Shown in pieces: positions 29,996 through 39,328 of a stretch of DNA of 64,000 nucleotides. The notes under the pieces were generated by a model that was given only the letters and a program-made list of their open reading frames with translations, ran no database searches and was not told the origin of the DNA. Numbering within the stretch: position 1 is the first letter of the stretch; each line of letters begins with the position of its first letter. The stretch is from Agrobacterium vaccinii (GTDB taxonomy: Bacteria; Pseudomonadota; Alphaproteobacteria; Rhizobiales; Rhizobiaceae), in the NCBI RefSeq assembly GCF_021310995.1, contig NZ_CP054150.1:1-64000 (forward strand), given 5' to 3'. The translations under genes and the position numbers were made by a program.

Positions 29996-31060
29996 ATGAA
30001 CGCATTCAAGCCACTGGTTTTCTCAGGTGTTCAGCCAACCGGAAACCTGCACCTCGGCAATTATCTCGGTGCCATCCGCAAATTCGTTGCGCTTCAGGAA
30101 GACAATGACTGCATCTACTGCGTCGTGGATATGCACGCCATTACTGCGCAGCTGGTGCATGCGGACCTGAAGGCGCAGACACGTTCCATCGCGGCGGCCT
30201 TCATTGCGGCAGGTATCGATCCGGTCAAGCATATCGTCTTCAATCAGTCCGCCGTGCCGCAGCATGCGGAACTGGCATGGGTGTTCAACTGCGTTGCGCG
30301 CATCGGCTGGATGGAGCGCATGACCCAGTTCAAGGACAAGTCCGGCAAGAATGCCGAACAGGTCTCGCTGGGTCTGCTTGCCTATCCAAGCCTTATGGCT
30401 GCGGACATTCTGGTGTATCGCGCGACCCACGTTCCCGTCGGTGACGACCAGAAACAGCATCTGGAACTGGCGCGCGATATCGCCCAGAAATTCAACATCG
30501 ACTTTAGCGCCAATATTCGCAATGCCGGTCTCGGTGTTGATATCACTGTCGGCAACGAGCCCGTTCACGCCTATTTCCCGATGGTCGAGCCGCTGATCGG
30601 CGGACCCGCTCCACGCGTGATGTCCCTGAAGGACGGCACCAAGAAGATGTCGAAGTCCGACCCGTCGGATCTGTCGCGCATCAACCTGATGGACGATGTC
30701 GATACGCTGTCGCGCAAGATCAAGAAGGCGAAGACGGACCCGGATGCCTTGCCAAGCGAAGTCGAGGGTTTGAAGGGTCGCGCCGAAGCTGAAAACCTCA
30801 TCGGCATTTATGCGGCCCTGTCCGACAAGACCAAGGCTGAGGTTCTCGCGGAATTCGGCGGGCAGCAGTTCTCGGCCTTTAAGCCTGCGCTTGTAGACCT
30901 GGCCGTCAACGTTCTCGCGCCCATCAACAGCGAGATGCGTCGCCTTCTGGATGACACCAGTCATATCGATGCGATCCTGAAGCAGGGTGGAGAGCGGGCA
31001 CGTGCGATTGCGGAAAAGACGATGGACGATGTGCGTGACATCATCGGCTTTCTGCGCTGA
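29996..31060 (+). CDS. trpS: Tryptophanyl-tRNA synthetase
   Basis: TrpS charges tRNA-Trp. The 354-residue class I synthetase has the HIGH-type motif HLGN at 19-22 ([13 protein letters not shown]) and KMSKS at 217-221, with the Trp-binding segment [24 protein letters not shown]. Tandem ATGs at 29993 and 29996 follow a GAGGA ribosome site; I take the second on spacing. A longer frame from 29957 adds unrelated residues. A hairpin with six Ts follows the stop. Confidence 0.95.
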   Translation: MNAFKPLVFSGVQPTGNLHLGNYLGAIRKFVALQEDNDCIYCVVDMHAITAQLVHADLKAQTRSIAAAFIAAGIDPVKHIVFNQSAVPQHAELAWVFNCVARIGWMERMTQFKDKSGKNAEQVSLGLLAYPSLMAADILVYRATHVPVGDDQKQHLELARDIAQKFNIDFSANIRNAGLGVDITVGNEPVHAYFPMVEPLIGGPAPRVMSLKDGTKKMSKSDPSDLSRINLMDDVDTLSRKIKKAKTDPDALPSEVEGLKGRAEAENLIGIYAALSDKTKAEVLAEFGGQQFSAFKPALVDLAVNVLAPINSEMRRLLDDTSHIDAILKQGGERARAIAEKTMDDVRDIIGFLR

Positions 31061-31068
31061 GGTGTGAC

Positions 31069-31093
31069 GCTTGCTTGCGCAAGAGCATTTTTT
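31069..31093 (+). terminator. Terminator after trpS
   Basis: CTTGC (31070-31074) pairs with GCAAG (31079-31083) around TTGC. The stem extends by a GC pair across one bulged A and is followed by six Ts at 31088-31093, starting eight bases after the trpS stop. Confidence 0.6.
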
Positions 31094-31169
31094 AATCTCT
31101 GCATCTGATATAAGGTCCGCCCGGGCCACCGGGTGGCTTTGTCCTGCCGCTGCGAAATAGGAGTGCGCT

Positions 31170-31661
31170 ATGGTATCGAAACGACTTTCGCGTCTCGAAG
31201 GACACCGTCGTAAGTTTCTGGCGGTCATCGATGGCACCCCCGAATGCGAGCGGGCCGTCCACTATGCCGGTCGCCGCGCCAAGAACTCCAACGGCGCACT
31301 CGTGCTTCTCTATGTCATCCCTGAAGGGGACTTTCAGCAGTGGCTGGGCGTGGAGCAGATCATGCGCGCCGAGGCTCTTGAGGAAGCGGAAGCTTCGCTG
31401 GCGAAAGTGGCTCAGAGAGTGCGAGAAAGCGTCGGCATCGAGCCGGAAGCAGTGATCCGCGAAGGCAACGCGGCCGACCAGATCCATGGCCTGATTGAGG
31501 AAGACCGCGACATCGCCATTCTCGTGCTGGCCGCTGGCTCCACCAAGGATGGTCCCGGTCCGCTGGTATCGTCGATCGCTGGACGCGGTGCTGCGTTCCC
31601 CATTCCCGTGACGGTGCTGCCCGATACGCTGAGCGATGAGGAAATCGACGCCCTCTGCTAA
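31170..31661 (+). CDS. Universal stress protein (UspA family)
   Basis: A single-domain Usp protein of 163 residues. It starts with the strand FLAVIDGTPECERAVHYAGRRA (about 16-37) and ends with GPLVSSIAGRGAAFPIPVTVLP, which matches the ATP-binding pattern G-2X-G-9X-G(S/T) loosely. Usp proteins support survival under starvation and stress; the specific role is unknown. It stands alone, behind the trpS terminator and before nfu. Confidence 0.87.
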   Translation: MVSKRLSRLEGHRRKFLAVIDGTPECERAVHYAGRRAKNSNGALVLLYVIPEGDFQQWLGVEQIMRAEALEEAEASLAKVAQRVRESVGIEPEAVIREGNAADQIHGLIEEDRDIAILVLAAGSTKDGPGPLVSSIAGRGAAFPIPVTVLPDTLSDEEIDALC

Positions 31662-31699
31662 AAGGCGACAACGAAGCATTGATGTGTCGGGTAGATTTC

Positions 31700-31715
31700 T
31701 TGACTATCATTATCA
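31700..31715 (+). promoter_or_regulatory. Possible iron-responsive operator upstream of nfu
   Basis: TGA CTATCATTA TCA at 31701-31715 fits the TGA-N9-TCA pattern of RirA iron-responsive operators and overlaps a TTGACT -35-like hexamer at 31700-31705. It lies about 90 bases before the iron-sulfur gene nfu. The pattern is short enough to occur by chance. Confidence 0.3.
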
Positions 31716-31805
31716 TGTCAGCACTTGAAGTGAGCCCATATTCGGCATACTTTGGAAGTGTTCTAAATTCCGGGCTGTCTGAGGATTGTCCCGAAGGAGA
31801 TTGAG

Positions 31806-32369
31806 ATGTTCATTCAGACAGAATCCACGCCCAACCCGGCAACGCTGAAATTTCTGCCGGGAAAGGTCGTTCTGGAAAACGGAACGGCGGAATTCCTGAA
31901 TGCAGCGCAGGCGCAGGCGTCGCCTCTGGCCGCGGTTCTGTTCGAAATTCCCGGTGTGACGGGCGTTTACTACGGGTTCGATTTTATCACTGTCTCCAAG
32001 GATGGCGCCGAATGGCAGCATCTCAAGCCAGCGATCCTCGGCTCGATCATGGAGCATTTCATGTCGGGTCGTCCCCTGATGGGCACGGCCGTATCGGCAG
32101 AAATTTCCGATGAAGAGGAAGAGTTCTTCGAAGCGGGCGATGAGACCATTGTCGCCACGATCAAGGAACTTCTTGAGACCCGCGTTCGCCCGGCTGTGGC
32201 GCAGGATGGCGGCGACATCACGTTCCGTGGTTTCCGCGATGGCACGGTGTTCCTCAATATGAAGGGTGCGTGCTCCGGCTGCCCATCCTCCACCGCAACA
32301 CTCAAGCATGGCGTTCAGAACCTGCTTCGCCACTTCGTTCCCGAAGTGCAAGAGGTCGAGGCCGTCTGA
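31806..32369 (+). CDS. NifU-like iron-sulfur scaffold/carrier protein
   Basis: An Nfu-type protein that carries iron-sulfur clusters to target proteins. The 187-residue sequence has an Nfu N-terminal domain (1-90, beginning MFIQTESTPNPATLKFLPG) and a C-terminal NifU domain (about 112-182) with the cluster-binding Cys156-X-X-Cys159 in GACSGCPSST. A GAAGGAG ribosome site precedes the ATG. tsaB follows 18 bases downstream in the same direction. Confidence 0.92.
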   Translation: MFIQTESTPNPATLKFLPGKVVLENGTAEFLNAAQAQASPLAAVLFEIPGVTGVYYGFDFITVSKDGAEWQHLKPAILGSIMEHFMSGRPLMGTAVSAEISDEEEEFFEAGDETIVATIKELLETRVRPAVAQDGGDITFRGFRDGTVFLNMKGACSGCPSSTATLKHGVQNLLRHFVPEVQEVEAV

Positions 32370-32387
32370 CCAGCGGATGCTTTGGCG

Positions 32388-33056
32388 ATGATTGTTCTGT
32401 CCATCGATACCTCGGGTGTGGATTGCTCCGCCTGTCTCTATGACAGCGCGGGTGATGCTGTGCTGGGCCAGGTCACCGAAAACATCGGCAAGGGCCACGC
32501 CGAATTGCTGATGGGCATCATAGAAGGCGCCTTGCAGCAGGCTTCGCTAACCCTGCAGGATGTCGGGCGCATCGCGGTCACCATCGGACCGGGCTCTTTT
32601 ACGGGTATTCGGGTCGGCGTTGCCGCGGCGCGCGGATTTGCTTTATCCCTGGGCATAGAGGCCGTGGGTGTCACGACACTGGAAACGTTGGCCGCACATC
32701 ACCTGCGTACGCATCCCGGACAACCGGTCGCAGTCGGGCTCGATGCCAAGCGCGACGAAGCCTATCTCCAGATGTTTGCTGCAGATGGATCACCATCAAC
32801 TGAGGCCGCCCTTGTTTCGTTGACGGATGCGAAAGCGGCGCTCGTCGGCTTTAACGGTGAGGCCATCGGCTCAGCCGCGCCGCTTCTGGCCGGTGGCGAG
32901 ACCGGCTCAGGCCCAGATCATTTCGACATCGCGACGGTCGCCCGCCTCTGCGCTTCGAAGCCACAGGGCCTGCCCAAGCCGGCTCCTCTTTATCTGCGTG
33001 GGCCCGATGCCAAGCCGCAATCGGGATTTGCACTGGAACGCCGCTCGGTTGCCTGA
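32388..33056 (+). CDS. tsaB: tRNA threonylcarbamoyladenosine biosynthesis protein TsaB
   Basis: TsaB partners TsaD in making t6A37 in ANN-decoding tRNAs. The 222-residue ASKHA-fold protein has the N-terminal strand IVLSIDTSGVDCSACLYD and the family signature IAVTIGPGSFTGIRVGVAAARGFA (shown here as two parts, IAVTIGPGSFTG and IRVGVAAARGFA). I take ATG 32388; a TTG six bases upstream is possible. rimI follows, a widespread pairing. Confidence 0.93.
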   Translation: MIVLSIDTSGVDCSACLYDSAGDAVLGQVTENIGKGHAELLMGIIEGALQQASLTLQDVGRIAVTIGPGSFTGIRVGVAAARGFALSLGIEAVGVTTLETLAAHHLRTHPGQPVAVGLDAKRDEAYLQMFAADGSPSTEAALVSLTDAKAALVGFNGEAIGSAAPLLAGGETGSGPDHFDIATVARLCASKPQGLPKPAPLYLRGPDAKPQSGFALERRSVA

Positions 33057-33096
33057 TAGTGCCCGTTTCTATTGTGAACGCGGATGATTCCCTGAA

Positions 33097-33591
33097 ATGT
33101 TCGACGATTATCTAAGCTGGAAACCCTTTTTCGAGATCGTGCCGATGGAGCATGGCGACTGCGTCGATATCGCCGCACTGCACGCGACGCGCTTTCCACG
33201 CGCCTGGAACGACGGCGAATTTTCCGGTCTTTTGAGCCAGTCCAGCGTTTTCGGCGCGGTTGCCCGCCAGACGAATGCCTTTTTCAGCAAGCCGTTGGGG
33301 GGCTTCGTGCTCTCGCGCGAGGCAGGCGGCGAGGCGGAAATCCTCACCATTGCGGTTTCCGACAAGTTTGCGCGTGTCGGCCTTGGCTGGCGGCTGATGC
33401 AGACGGCCATGCGTGAAGCGTCGATGCGGGGTGCCGAAACCATGTTTCTGGAGGTCGATGGTGCCAATGGATCGGCCATCGGCCTCTATCAGAAGCTTGG
33501 GTTCAAGACGGTCGCGGAACGCCGGGCCTATTACACCGCCAAGGATGGCACGAAATCCATGGCGCTTGTCATGCGGCGCGATCTTCGCTAG
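33097..33591 (+). CDS. rimI: Ribosomal protein S18 alanine N-acetyltransferase RimI
   Basis: A GNAT acetyltransferase that acetylates the N-terminal alanine of ribosomal protein S18. The 164-residue protein has the acetyl-CoA loop FARVGLGWRLM (about 90-100), the LEVDGANGSAIGLYQKLGFK region (about 117-136) and a closing strand SMALVMRRDL. The N-terminal extension of about 20 residues resembles other rhizobial RimI proteins. It lies between tsaB and fur and is probably co-transcribed with tsaB. Confidence 0.88.
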   Translation: MFDDYLSWKPFFEIVPMEHGDCVDIAALHATRFPRAWNDGEFSGLLSQSSVFGAVARQTNAFFSKPLGGFVLSREAGGEAEILTIAVSDKFARVGLGWRLMQTAMREASMRGAETMFLEVDGANGSAIGLYQKLGFKTVAERRAYYTAKDGTKSMALVMRRDLR

Positions 33592-33654
33592 TTCGTGATG
33601 CAAGTTAACGCAGCGCAGTGGCGCATTCCAACGGACGAGCCTGGAAGACGAGAC

Positions 33655-34083
33655 GTGATAGACCTTTCAAAAACGCTGGAAGAATTATGTGCCGAGCGCG
33701 GTATGCGCATGACGGATCAGCGCCGCGTCATTGCGCGTGTCCTTCAGGAATCGGCTGATCACCCGGATGTCGAAGAACTCTATCGCCGCTCGTCCGCTGT
33801 CGATCCGCGCATTTCGATTTCCACCGTCTATCGCACGGTGAAGCTGTTCGAAGATGCGGGCATTATCGAACGGCACGACTTTCGTGATGGTCGCTCGCGT
33901 TACGAGACGATGCCGGAAGAACACCACGATCACCTCATCGACCTCAAGCACGGTGTTGTGATCGAGTTTCACTCTCCCGAAATCGAAGCGTTGCAGGAAA
34001 AGATTGCCCGCGAGCATGGGTTCAAGCTGGTGGACCACCGGCTTGAACTCTATGGTGTGCCGTTGAAGCCCGAAGAGCGTTAG
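33655..34083 (+). CDS. fur: Ferric uptake regulator family protein (Fur/Mur)
   Basis: A Fur-type metal-dependent repressor; in Agrobacterium and other rhizobia this orthologue answers mainly to manganese and controls sitABCD. The 142-residue protein has the winged helix (RMTDQRRVIARVL; SISTVYRTVKLFEDAGI) and the metal-site segment EEHHDHLIDL (about 87-96). It lacks the C-terminal CX2C structural zinc site. I chose GTG 33655 because GGAAG lies seven bases upstream and the length is typical; GTG 33595 would add 20 residues. It sits between rimI and olsA. Confidence 0.9.
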   Translation: MIDLSKTLEELCAERGMRMTDQRRVIARVLQESADHPDVEELYRRSSAVDPRISISTVYRTVKLFEDAGIIERHDFRDGRSRYETMPEEHHDHLIDLKHGVVIEFHSPEIEALQEKIAREHGFKLVDHRLELYGVPLKPEER

Positions 34084-34112
34084 GCAGACCGGGCTGCGGA
34101 GCAGGTGAAGCG

Positions 34113-34913
34113 ATGACGTGGCTGCGGGTTATCTATCTGGTTGTCCTGATGTCGCTGGTCACGCTGGTTCTGTTACCGGTGCAAGTGCTTGGCCTGTGTT
34201 TCGATTGGCCCCTCCGTCGCACGTTGCCGAGAGTGTGGCACAGCTTTGCCTGCCACGCGCTGGGCATCAAGGTACACGTTCACGGCAGCGTCGAAAGCGC
34301 AACGCCGCTGTTGCTGGTGGTGAACCACGTCTCCTGGAAAGATATCATGATACTCGGCAGCATCGCCGACGTGGCCTTTATCGCCAAGACCGAAGTGCGG
34401 GATTGGCCGGTTTTCGGCTTGTTGGCACGGCTGCAAAAAACCATTTTCATTGCGCGTGAACAAAAGCGCAGCGCAGGCGCGCAGGTCAACGAGATCGCCG
34501 AACGGTTGGCCGCCGGTGAAATTGTCGTTTTGTTTCCCGAAGGCACGACGTCTGACGGCAATCGTCTTCTCACCGTCAAATCCTCGCTTTTCGGCGCGGC
34601 GTCGAGCGCGGCAGAGCAGGTGCCTGGGCGCATCGTTCATGTGCAGCCGGTTGCGATTGCCTATACCGGCATCCAAGGCATGGCGATGGGCCGATATCAC
34701 CGCAGCGTTGCGGCCTGGCCGGGCAGCTTGGAGCTTCTGCCCTCGCTGTTCGGTCTGCTGAAGGCAGGCGCAATCGATGTCGATGTGTCCTTTGGCGAAG
34801 CGATCCCTTTCCGCGAAGGCGACAATCGCAAAGCCTTGAGCACTGAGGCGACCTTGGCAATCCGGTCCATGCTGAATTTTTCTCTGCGCGGCGGCTGGCG
34901 AAAGTCCCGCTGA
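34113..34913 (+). CDS. olsA: Lyso-ornithine lipid acyltransferase OlsA (PlsC family)
   Basis: A 1-acylglycerol-3-phosphate acyltransferase-type enzyme that in rhizobia completes ornithine lipid synthesis by acylating the product of OlsB. The 266-residue protein has an N-terminal membrane helix (about 3-27), the catalytic HX4D in NHVSWKD (about 70-76) and the acceptor-binding FPEGTTSDG (about 145-153). The position between fur and miaB matches olsA of Agrobacterium as I recall it. Acting on glycerolipids as PlsC is the alternative. Confidence 0.85.
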   Translation: MTWLRVIYLVVLMSLVTLVLLPVQVLGLCFDWPLRRTLPRVWHSFACHALGIKVHVHGSVESATPLLLVVNHVSWKDIMILGSIADVAFIAKTEVRDWPVFGLLARLQKTIFIAREQKRSAGAQVNEIAERLAAGEIVVLFPEGTTSDGNRLLTVKSSLFGAASSAAEQVPGRIVHVQPVAIAYTGIQGMAMGRYHRSVAAWPGSLELLPSLFGLLKAGAIDVDVSFGEAIPFREGDNRKALSTEATLAIRSMLNFSLRGGWRKSR

Positions 34914-34963
34914 TCCCGCATTTTTCTATTTAATATAGCGACCGAAATCATTAGATAAGCGTC

Positions 34964-36361
34964 ATGACCCAGGAAATGATTGGCCTAGAGGCCGCCCCGC
35001 TTGCCGTGCGCGAAGGTGCTAACAGCCGCAAGGTCTTCATCAAGACCTATGGCTGTCAGATGAACGTCTACGATTCCGTGCGCATGAGCGATGCTCTGGC
35101 CAAGGACGGCTACGTGCAGACCGAAGACATGGGCGAGGCCGATCTGGTTCTTCTCAACACCTGTCACATCCGCGAAAAAGCCGCCGAAAAGGTCTATTCC
35201 GCGCTCGGCCGTCTTCGGGATATGAAGAAGACCCGTGAAGAACAGGGCCGCGAATTCGTCATCGGTGTTGCCGGTTGCGTGGCTCAGGCAGAAGGCGAGG
35301 AAATCCTTCGCCGCGCGCCTGCCGTGGATGTCGTCATCGGTCCCCAGACCTATCACCGCCTGCCGGATGCCCTGAAGCGTGTTCGTGGCGGTGAACGGGT
35401 CATCGAAACGGACTATGCGGTTGAAGACAAATTCGAACATTTGCCGCTGGCGGAAAAGCAGACGCTGCGCAGCCGCGGTGTCACCGCATTTTTGACGGTG
35501 CAGGAAGGCTGCGATAAATTCTGTACCTTCTGTGTCGTGCCCTATACGCGCGGATCGGAAGTATCGCGTCCGGTGCAACAGATCGTCGACGAAGCGATGA
35601 AGCTTGTCGATGCCGGTGTGCGAGAAATCACGCTGCTTGGCCAGAACGTCAATGCATGGCGCGGCACAGGTGCTGCTGGAGAACAACTGGGCCTGGCCGA
35701 GTTGCTATATAAACTGGCGGAAATTCCCGGCCTCGCGCGGTTGAGATACACGACCAGCCATCCCCGTGACATGGATGAGCAACTGATCGGTGCCCATCGT
35801 GATCTGCGCATTTTGATGCCGTATCTGCATCTGCCCGTTCAGTCCGGCTCGGATCGTATTTTGAAAGCTATGAATCGCCGTCACACGGGTGACGAATATA
35901 TTAGGCTTATCGAAAGAATTCGTTCTGCCCGCCCTGATATCGCCATGTCGGGAGACTTTATTGTTGGCTTCCCGGGCGAGACGGATCAGGATTTCGATGA
36001 TACGCTCGCTCTCGTGGAACAGGTGAAATACGCACAGGCATTTTCGTTCAAATATTCCACGCGACCGGGAACGCCCGGTGCGGATTTGACCGATCAGGTG
36101 CCTGAGGAGGTAAAGGCTGAACGGCTGGAACGCCTGCAAGCCTTGTTGATGAAACAGCAGCACGAATTTGCCGGTTCGCTGGTCGGCAAGACGATGGATG
36201 TGTTGCTGGAAAAGCCCGGTCGGATGCCAGGACAATTAATCGGTAGATCTCCCTGGCTTCAATCTGTGAATCTTGATGCAAACGACATGAAAATCGGCGA
36301 CATTATTCATGTACGAATCACCGCAACGGGTCCAAACAGCTTGTTTGCCGAGGTGGCATAA
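34964..36361 (+). CDS. miaB: tRNA-2-methylthio-N6-dimethylallyladenosine synthase MiaB
   Basis: MiaB methylthiolates i6A37 in tRNAs that read UNN codons. The 465-residue protein has the N-terminal domain with [14 protein letters not shown] and [15 protein letters not shown] (cluster-binding cysteines), the radical SAM CX3CX2C in CDKFCTFC (about 184-191) and a C-terminal TRAM domain. It starts 50 bases after olsA and leads the conserved miaB-phoH-ybeY-corC-lnt run. Confidence 0.95.
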   Translation: MTQEMIGLEAAPLAVREGANSRKVFIKTYGCQMNVYDSVRMSDALAKDGYVQTEDMGEADLVLLNTCHIREKAAEKVYSALGRLRDMKKTREEQGREFVIGVAGCVAQAEGEEILRRAPAVDVVIGPQTYHRLPDALKRVRGGERVIETDYAVEDKFEHLPLAEKQTLRSRGVTAFLTVQEGCDKFCTFCVVPYTRGSEVSRPVQQIVDEAMKLVDAGVREITLLGQNVNAWRGTGAAGEQLGLAELLYKLAEIPGLARLRYTTSHPRDMDEQLIGAHRDLRILMPYLHLPVQSGSDRILKAMNRRHTGDEYIRLIERIRSARPDIAMSGDFIVGFPGETDQDFDDTLALVEQVKYAQAFSFKYSTRPGTPGADLTDQVPEEVKAERLERLQALLMKQQHEFAGSLVGKTMDVLLEKPGRMPGQLIGRSPWLQSVNLDANDMKIGDIIHVRITATGPNSLFAEVA

Positions 36362-36407
36362 AGCTAGAGTGAGGAACCGACACTGATTAGGACGGGAGCC
36401 TGACCGC

Positions 36408-37463
36408 TTGAACGCACACGAATTGGTATCACCCCCATCGCGCCAGCCACGCACAGCCGCGACCGACGCCAATCACTTCGTCCTCACGTTCGAGAATAAC
36501 AGGATAGCCGGAGAGCTATTCGGTCAGTTCGATCAAAACCTCAAATTGCTGGAGCAAAAGCTCAATATCGATGCCCGCCCGCGTGGAAACTCGGTCGCGA
36601 TCACCGGCGATGTCGTTGCCATCAATCAAGCGCGACGCGCACTGGATTCTCTTTATGAGCGGCTGCTGAAGGGCGGCACTGTGGAGGTTTCCGATGTCGA
36701 AGGTGCCATTCGCATGGCGATGGCTGCCGACGACCAGCTCACTCTTCCTACAATGGAACGCAAAGCCAAGATATCGATGGCTCAGATTTCCACGCGCAAA
36801 AAGACCATCGCTGCCCGCACGCCGACGCAGGATGTTTATATGCGGGCGTTGGAGCAGTCCGAACTCGTCTTCGGTGTTGGTCCTGCTGGTACGGGCAAGA
36901 CCTATCTCGCCGTGGCTCACGCAGCGCAGCTGCTGGAGCGGGGCGTGGTGGATCGCATCATCCTGTCGCGTCCAGCCGTCGAAGCCGGTGAGCGACTGGG
37001 CTTTCTGCCCGGCGACATGAAGGAAAAGGTCGATCCTTATCTTCGTCCGCTCTACGACGCGCTTTACGACATGATGCCGGGTGACAAGGTGGAGCGTGCC
37101 ATTCAGGCTGGCGTCATCGAAATCGCACCGCTCGCCTTCATGCGCGGACGCACGCTCGCCAATGCTGCCGTCATTCTCGATGAGGCGCAGAACACCACGA
37201 CTATGCAGATGAAGATGTTTCTGACGCGTCTGGGTGAAAACGGCCGCATGATCGTGACCGGTGACCCAAGCCAGGTGGACTTGCCACGCGGCGTGAAATC
37301 CGGCCTCGTGGAAGCCCTTCAAATCTTGCCGGATGTCGAAGGCGTATCGGTCGTCCGCTTCAAGGATGTGGACGTCGTTCGCCATCCGATGGTCGCACGT
37401 ATCGTCCGCGCCTACGAAGCCCAGACGGCGGTGCCGGACGAGAGCCTGCCCAGAGGCGCATGA
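36408..37463 (+). CDS. phoH: PhoH family ATPase
   Basis: PhoH-like proteins are P-loop ATPases linked to RNA metabolism, often beside ybeY as here. The 351-residue protein has a KH-like N-terminal part (about 20-90) and the ATPase domain with Walker A GPAGTGKTYLA (about 161-171) and Walker B AAVILDEAQN. The start is a TTG at 36408, the first codon after a GACGGGAG ribosome-site-like stretch; no ATG precedes the conserved part closely. ybeY follows nine bases downstream. Confidence 0.9.
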   Translation: MNAHELVSPPSRQPRTAATDANHFVLTFENNRIAGELFGQFDQNLKLLEQKLNIDARPRGNSVAITGDVVAINQARRALDSLYERLLKGGTVEVSDVEGAIRMAMAADDQLTLPTMERKAKISMAQISTRKKTIAARTPTQDVYMRALEQSELVFGVGPAGTGKTYLAVAHAAQLLERGVVDRIILSRPAVEAGERLGFLPGDMKEKVDPYLRPLYDALYDMMPGDKVERAIQAGVIEIAPLAFMRGRTLANAAVILDEAQNTTTMQMKMFLTRLGENGRMIVTGDPSQVDLPRGVKSGLVEALQILPDVEGVSVVRFKDVDVVRHPMVARIVRAYEAQTAVPDESLPRGA

Positions 37464-37472
37464 AGCAGAACG

Positions 37473-37979
37473 ATGACGTTACTGGATATTCAGATCAGCG
37501 TAGAGGCTGAGCGCTGGTCTTCTGAAGAAGAATTGCTGACATTCAGCAGCCAGGTTTTAAATCCGGCTGCTGAATTCTTGCGGGAAAAGGAAGAGCAGCC
37601 TTTTCCAAAGATGCCAACGGAACTGTCTCTGGTTTTCACCGACGACGCGGCAATTCGCGAAATCAATGCGGAATGGCGTGACAAGGACAAGGCAACCAAT
37701 GTGCTGTCTTTTCCCGCCTATCCGCTGGAACCGGGCGGTATGCCGGGCCCGATGCTGGGTGATATCGTCATCGCCCACGAGACCGTTGCTCGCGAGGCTC
37801 TTGATCTGGAGAAGAGTTTCGAGGATCATCTGACCCATCTTCTGGTGCACGGATTTTTGCACCTCTTTGGTTACGATCACATCGAAACCGATGAAGCCGA
37901 AGAAATGGAGGGGCTCGAGACTCGCATTTTGGCGACGCTTGGTCTATCTGATCCGTATGCGGGACAAGATCCGCTTTGA
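37473..37979 (+). CDS. ybeY: Endoribonuclease YbeY
   Basis: YbeY is a zinc-dependent endoribonuclease for 16S rRNA 3' maturation and ribosome quality control. The 168-residue protein has the zinc motif H-X3-H-X5-H in HGFLHLFGYDH (about 129-139) and the conserved INAEWRDKDKATNVLSFP (about 66-83). It lies between phoH and the CBS protein in the usual order. Confidence 0.95.
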   Translation: MTLLDIQISVEAERWSSEEELLTFSSQVLNPAAEFLREKEEQPFPKMPTELSLVFTDDAAIREINAEWRDKDKATNVLSFPAYPLEPGGMPGPMLGDIVIAHETVAREALDLEKSFEDHLTHLLVHGFLHLFGYDHIETDEAEEMEGLETRILATLGLSDPYAGQDPL

Positions 37980-37996
37980 TTTAACAGTTTGGGACC

Positions 37997-39136
37997 ATGA
38001 ACGAACATTCTGCAAGGCCGCCCCAGGAGGGCAAAGAAACCGGGGAGCAATCCTCATCGGAGGAGGGCAGTAGTCCCTTACGTCAGGACTACCAGGCCAA
38101 ACCCAGAGCCACGCTCTGGTCTCGCATTTCGCGGCTGTTGAAGCCGTCGCAGGGCGAGCGTCTTCGCGAAGACATTACGGACGCGTTGATGACCGATACG
38201 GAAATCGGTGCCGCGTTCACGCCCGAAGAGCGGGCGATGCTCAACAATATTCTACGTTTCAGGGAAGTCCGGGTCGAGGACATTATGATCCCGCGTGCCG
38301 ATATCGACGGGCTGGATCAGGATATGACCATCGGCGAAGCGATGATCCTGTTTGAAGAAACCGGGCGCTCCCGTATGCCGGTTTACGATGAAACGCTGGA
38401 TAACCCAAAGGGCATGATCCACATTCGCGACCTCTTGTCCTTCATCGGAAAGCAGGCCCGCAACAAGCGTCGCGTCGGTTCCCGCCAGACGACGAATGCC
38501 GAAGGCAAGGTCACCAAATCACCACGCGCCAACTTCGACCTCGCCCGTGTCGATCTGGAAAAGACGCTGGCGGAAGCCGGTATCATCAGAAAAATTCTCT
38601 TCGCACCGCCGTCTATGCTGGCATCAAGCCTACTGAAAACCATGCAGGCGCAGCGCACGCAGCTTGCGCTCATCATTGATGAGTATGGCGGCACGGATGG
38701 TCTCGTGAGCCACGAAGACATCGTGGAGATGGTTGTCGGCGATATCGATGACGAGCATGACAAGGACGAGACGATGTTCTCGCGCCTGTCCGCGGATGTC
38801 CTGATTGCCGATGCACGCGCAGAATTGACCGAACTTGCCGAGGCCATCGGCCACGATTTCGATGTGCGTGAGCATATCGAGGAGATCGATACGCTGGGCG
38901 GGCTGATCTTTTTTGCGCTTGGTCGTATCCCGGTCAAGGGCGAAGTCGTTCGTGCCGTGGCAGGTTTCGAGTTCCACATTCTCGATGCCGACTCCCGCCG
39001 AATCAAGGGCGTACGCATCGTTCGCAACCAGTCTTCGGAAGGTGAAGACGATCAGGCTCCGGCGGATGCAGCGAGCAGTGTCGTTCTGGCACTGCCACCA
39101 CCATCACAAAGCCATGCAGATAACGCTACTGCGTAA
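37997..39136 (+). CDS. CorC/TlyC-type CBS-domain protein
   Basis: A cytoplasmic hemolysin-family protein of 379 residues with a basic/acidic low-complexity head (1-45), two CBS domains (VEDIMIPRADIDGLDQDMTI, about 94-155, and about 180-250) and a C-terminal CorC_HlyC domain (about 265-350). No DUF21 membrane region is present, as in CorC. CorC is tied to Mg/Co efflux in enterobacteria. The ybeY-corC-lnt context is conserved, but the substrate here is not shown. A strong terminator follows. Confidence 0.88.
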   Translation: MNEHSARPPQEGKETGEQSSSEEGSSPLRQDYQAKPRATLWSRISRLLKPSQGERLREDITDALMTDTEIGAAFTPEERAMLNNILRFREVRVEDIMIPRADIDGLDQDMTIGEAMILFEETGRSRMPVYDETLDNPKGMIHIRDLLSFIGKQARNKRRVGSRQTTNAEGKVTKSPRANFDLARVDLEKTLAEAGIIRKILFAPPSMLASSLLKTMQAQRTQLALIIDEYGGTDGLVSHEDIVEMVVGDIDDEHDKDETMFSRLSADVLIADARAELTELAEAIGHDFDVREHIEEIDTLGGLIFFALGRIPVKGEVVRAVAGFEFHILDADSRRIKGVRIVRNQSSEGEDDQAPADAASSVVLALPPPSQSHADNATA

Positions 39137-39154
39137 GCAGTGACGTCGATCGAT

Positions 39155-39197
39155 CAGAATGGCTGTAGAATAATAATTCTGCGGCCATTCTGGTTTT
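39155..39197 (+). terminator. Rho-independent terminator after the CorC gene
   Basis: A hairpin of 17 base pairs including two G-U pairs: 39155-39171 pairs with 39176-39192 around AATA, and GTTTT follows. It is 18 bases after the stop codon and separates lnt from the upstream run. Confidence 0.75.
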
Positions 39198-39328
39198 GGA
39201 ACGACGTCATCCTGTGGCGCGGGATGCTGTGGACGCGCGGTTTTTTTTACAGTAAATCCCGTTGAGCAGACGGTGTCGCCTCCCGTGTATCTTGTGTCGG
39301 ATGGTGCCTTAAAAAGGTGGAGACTAAG

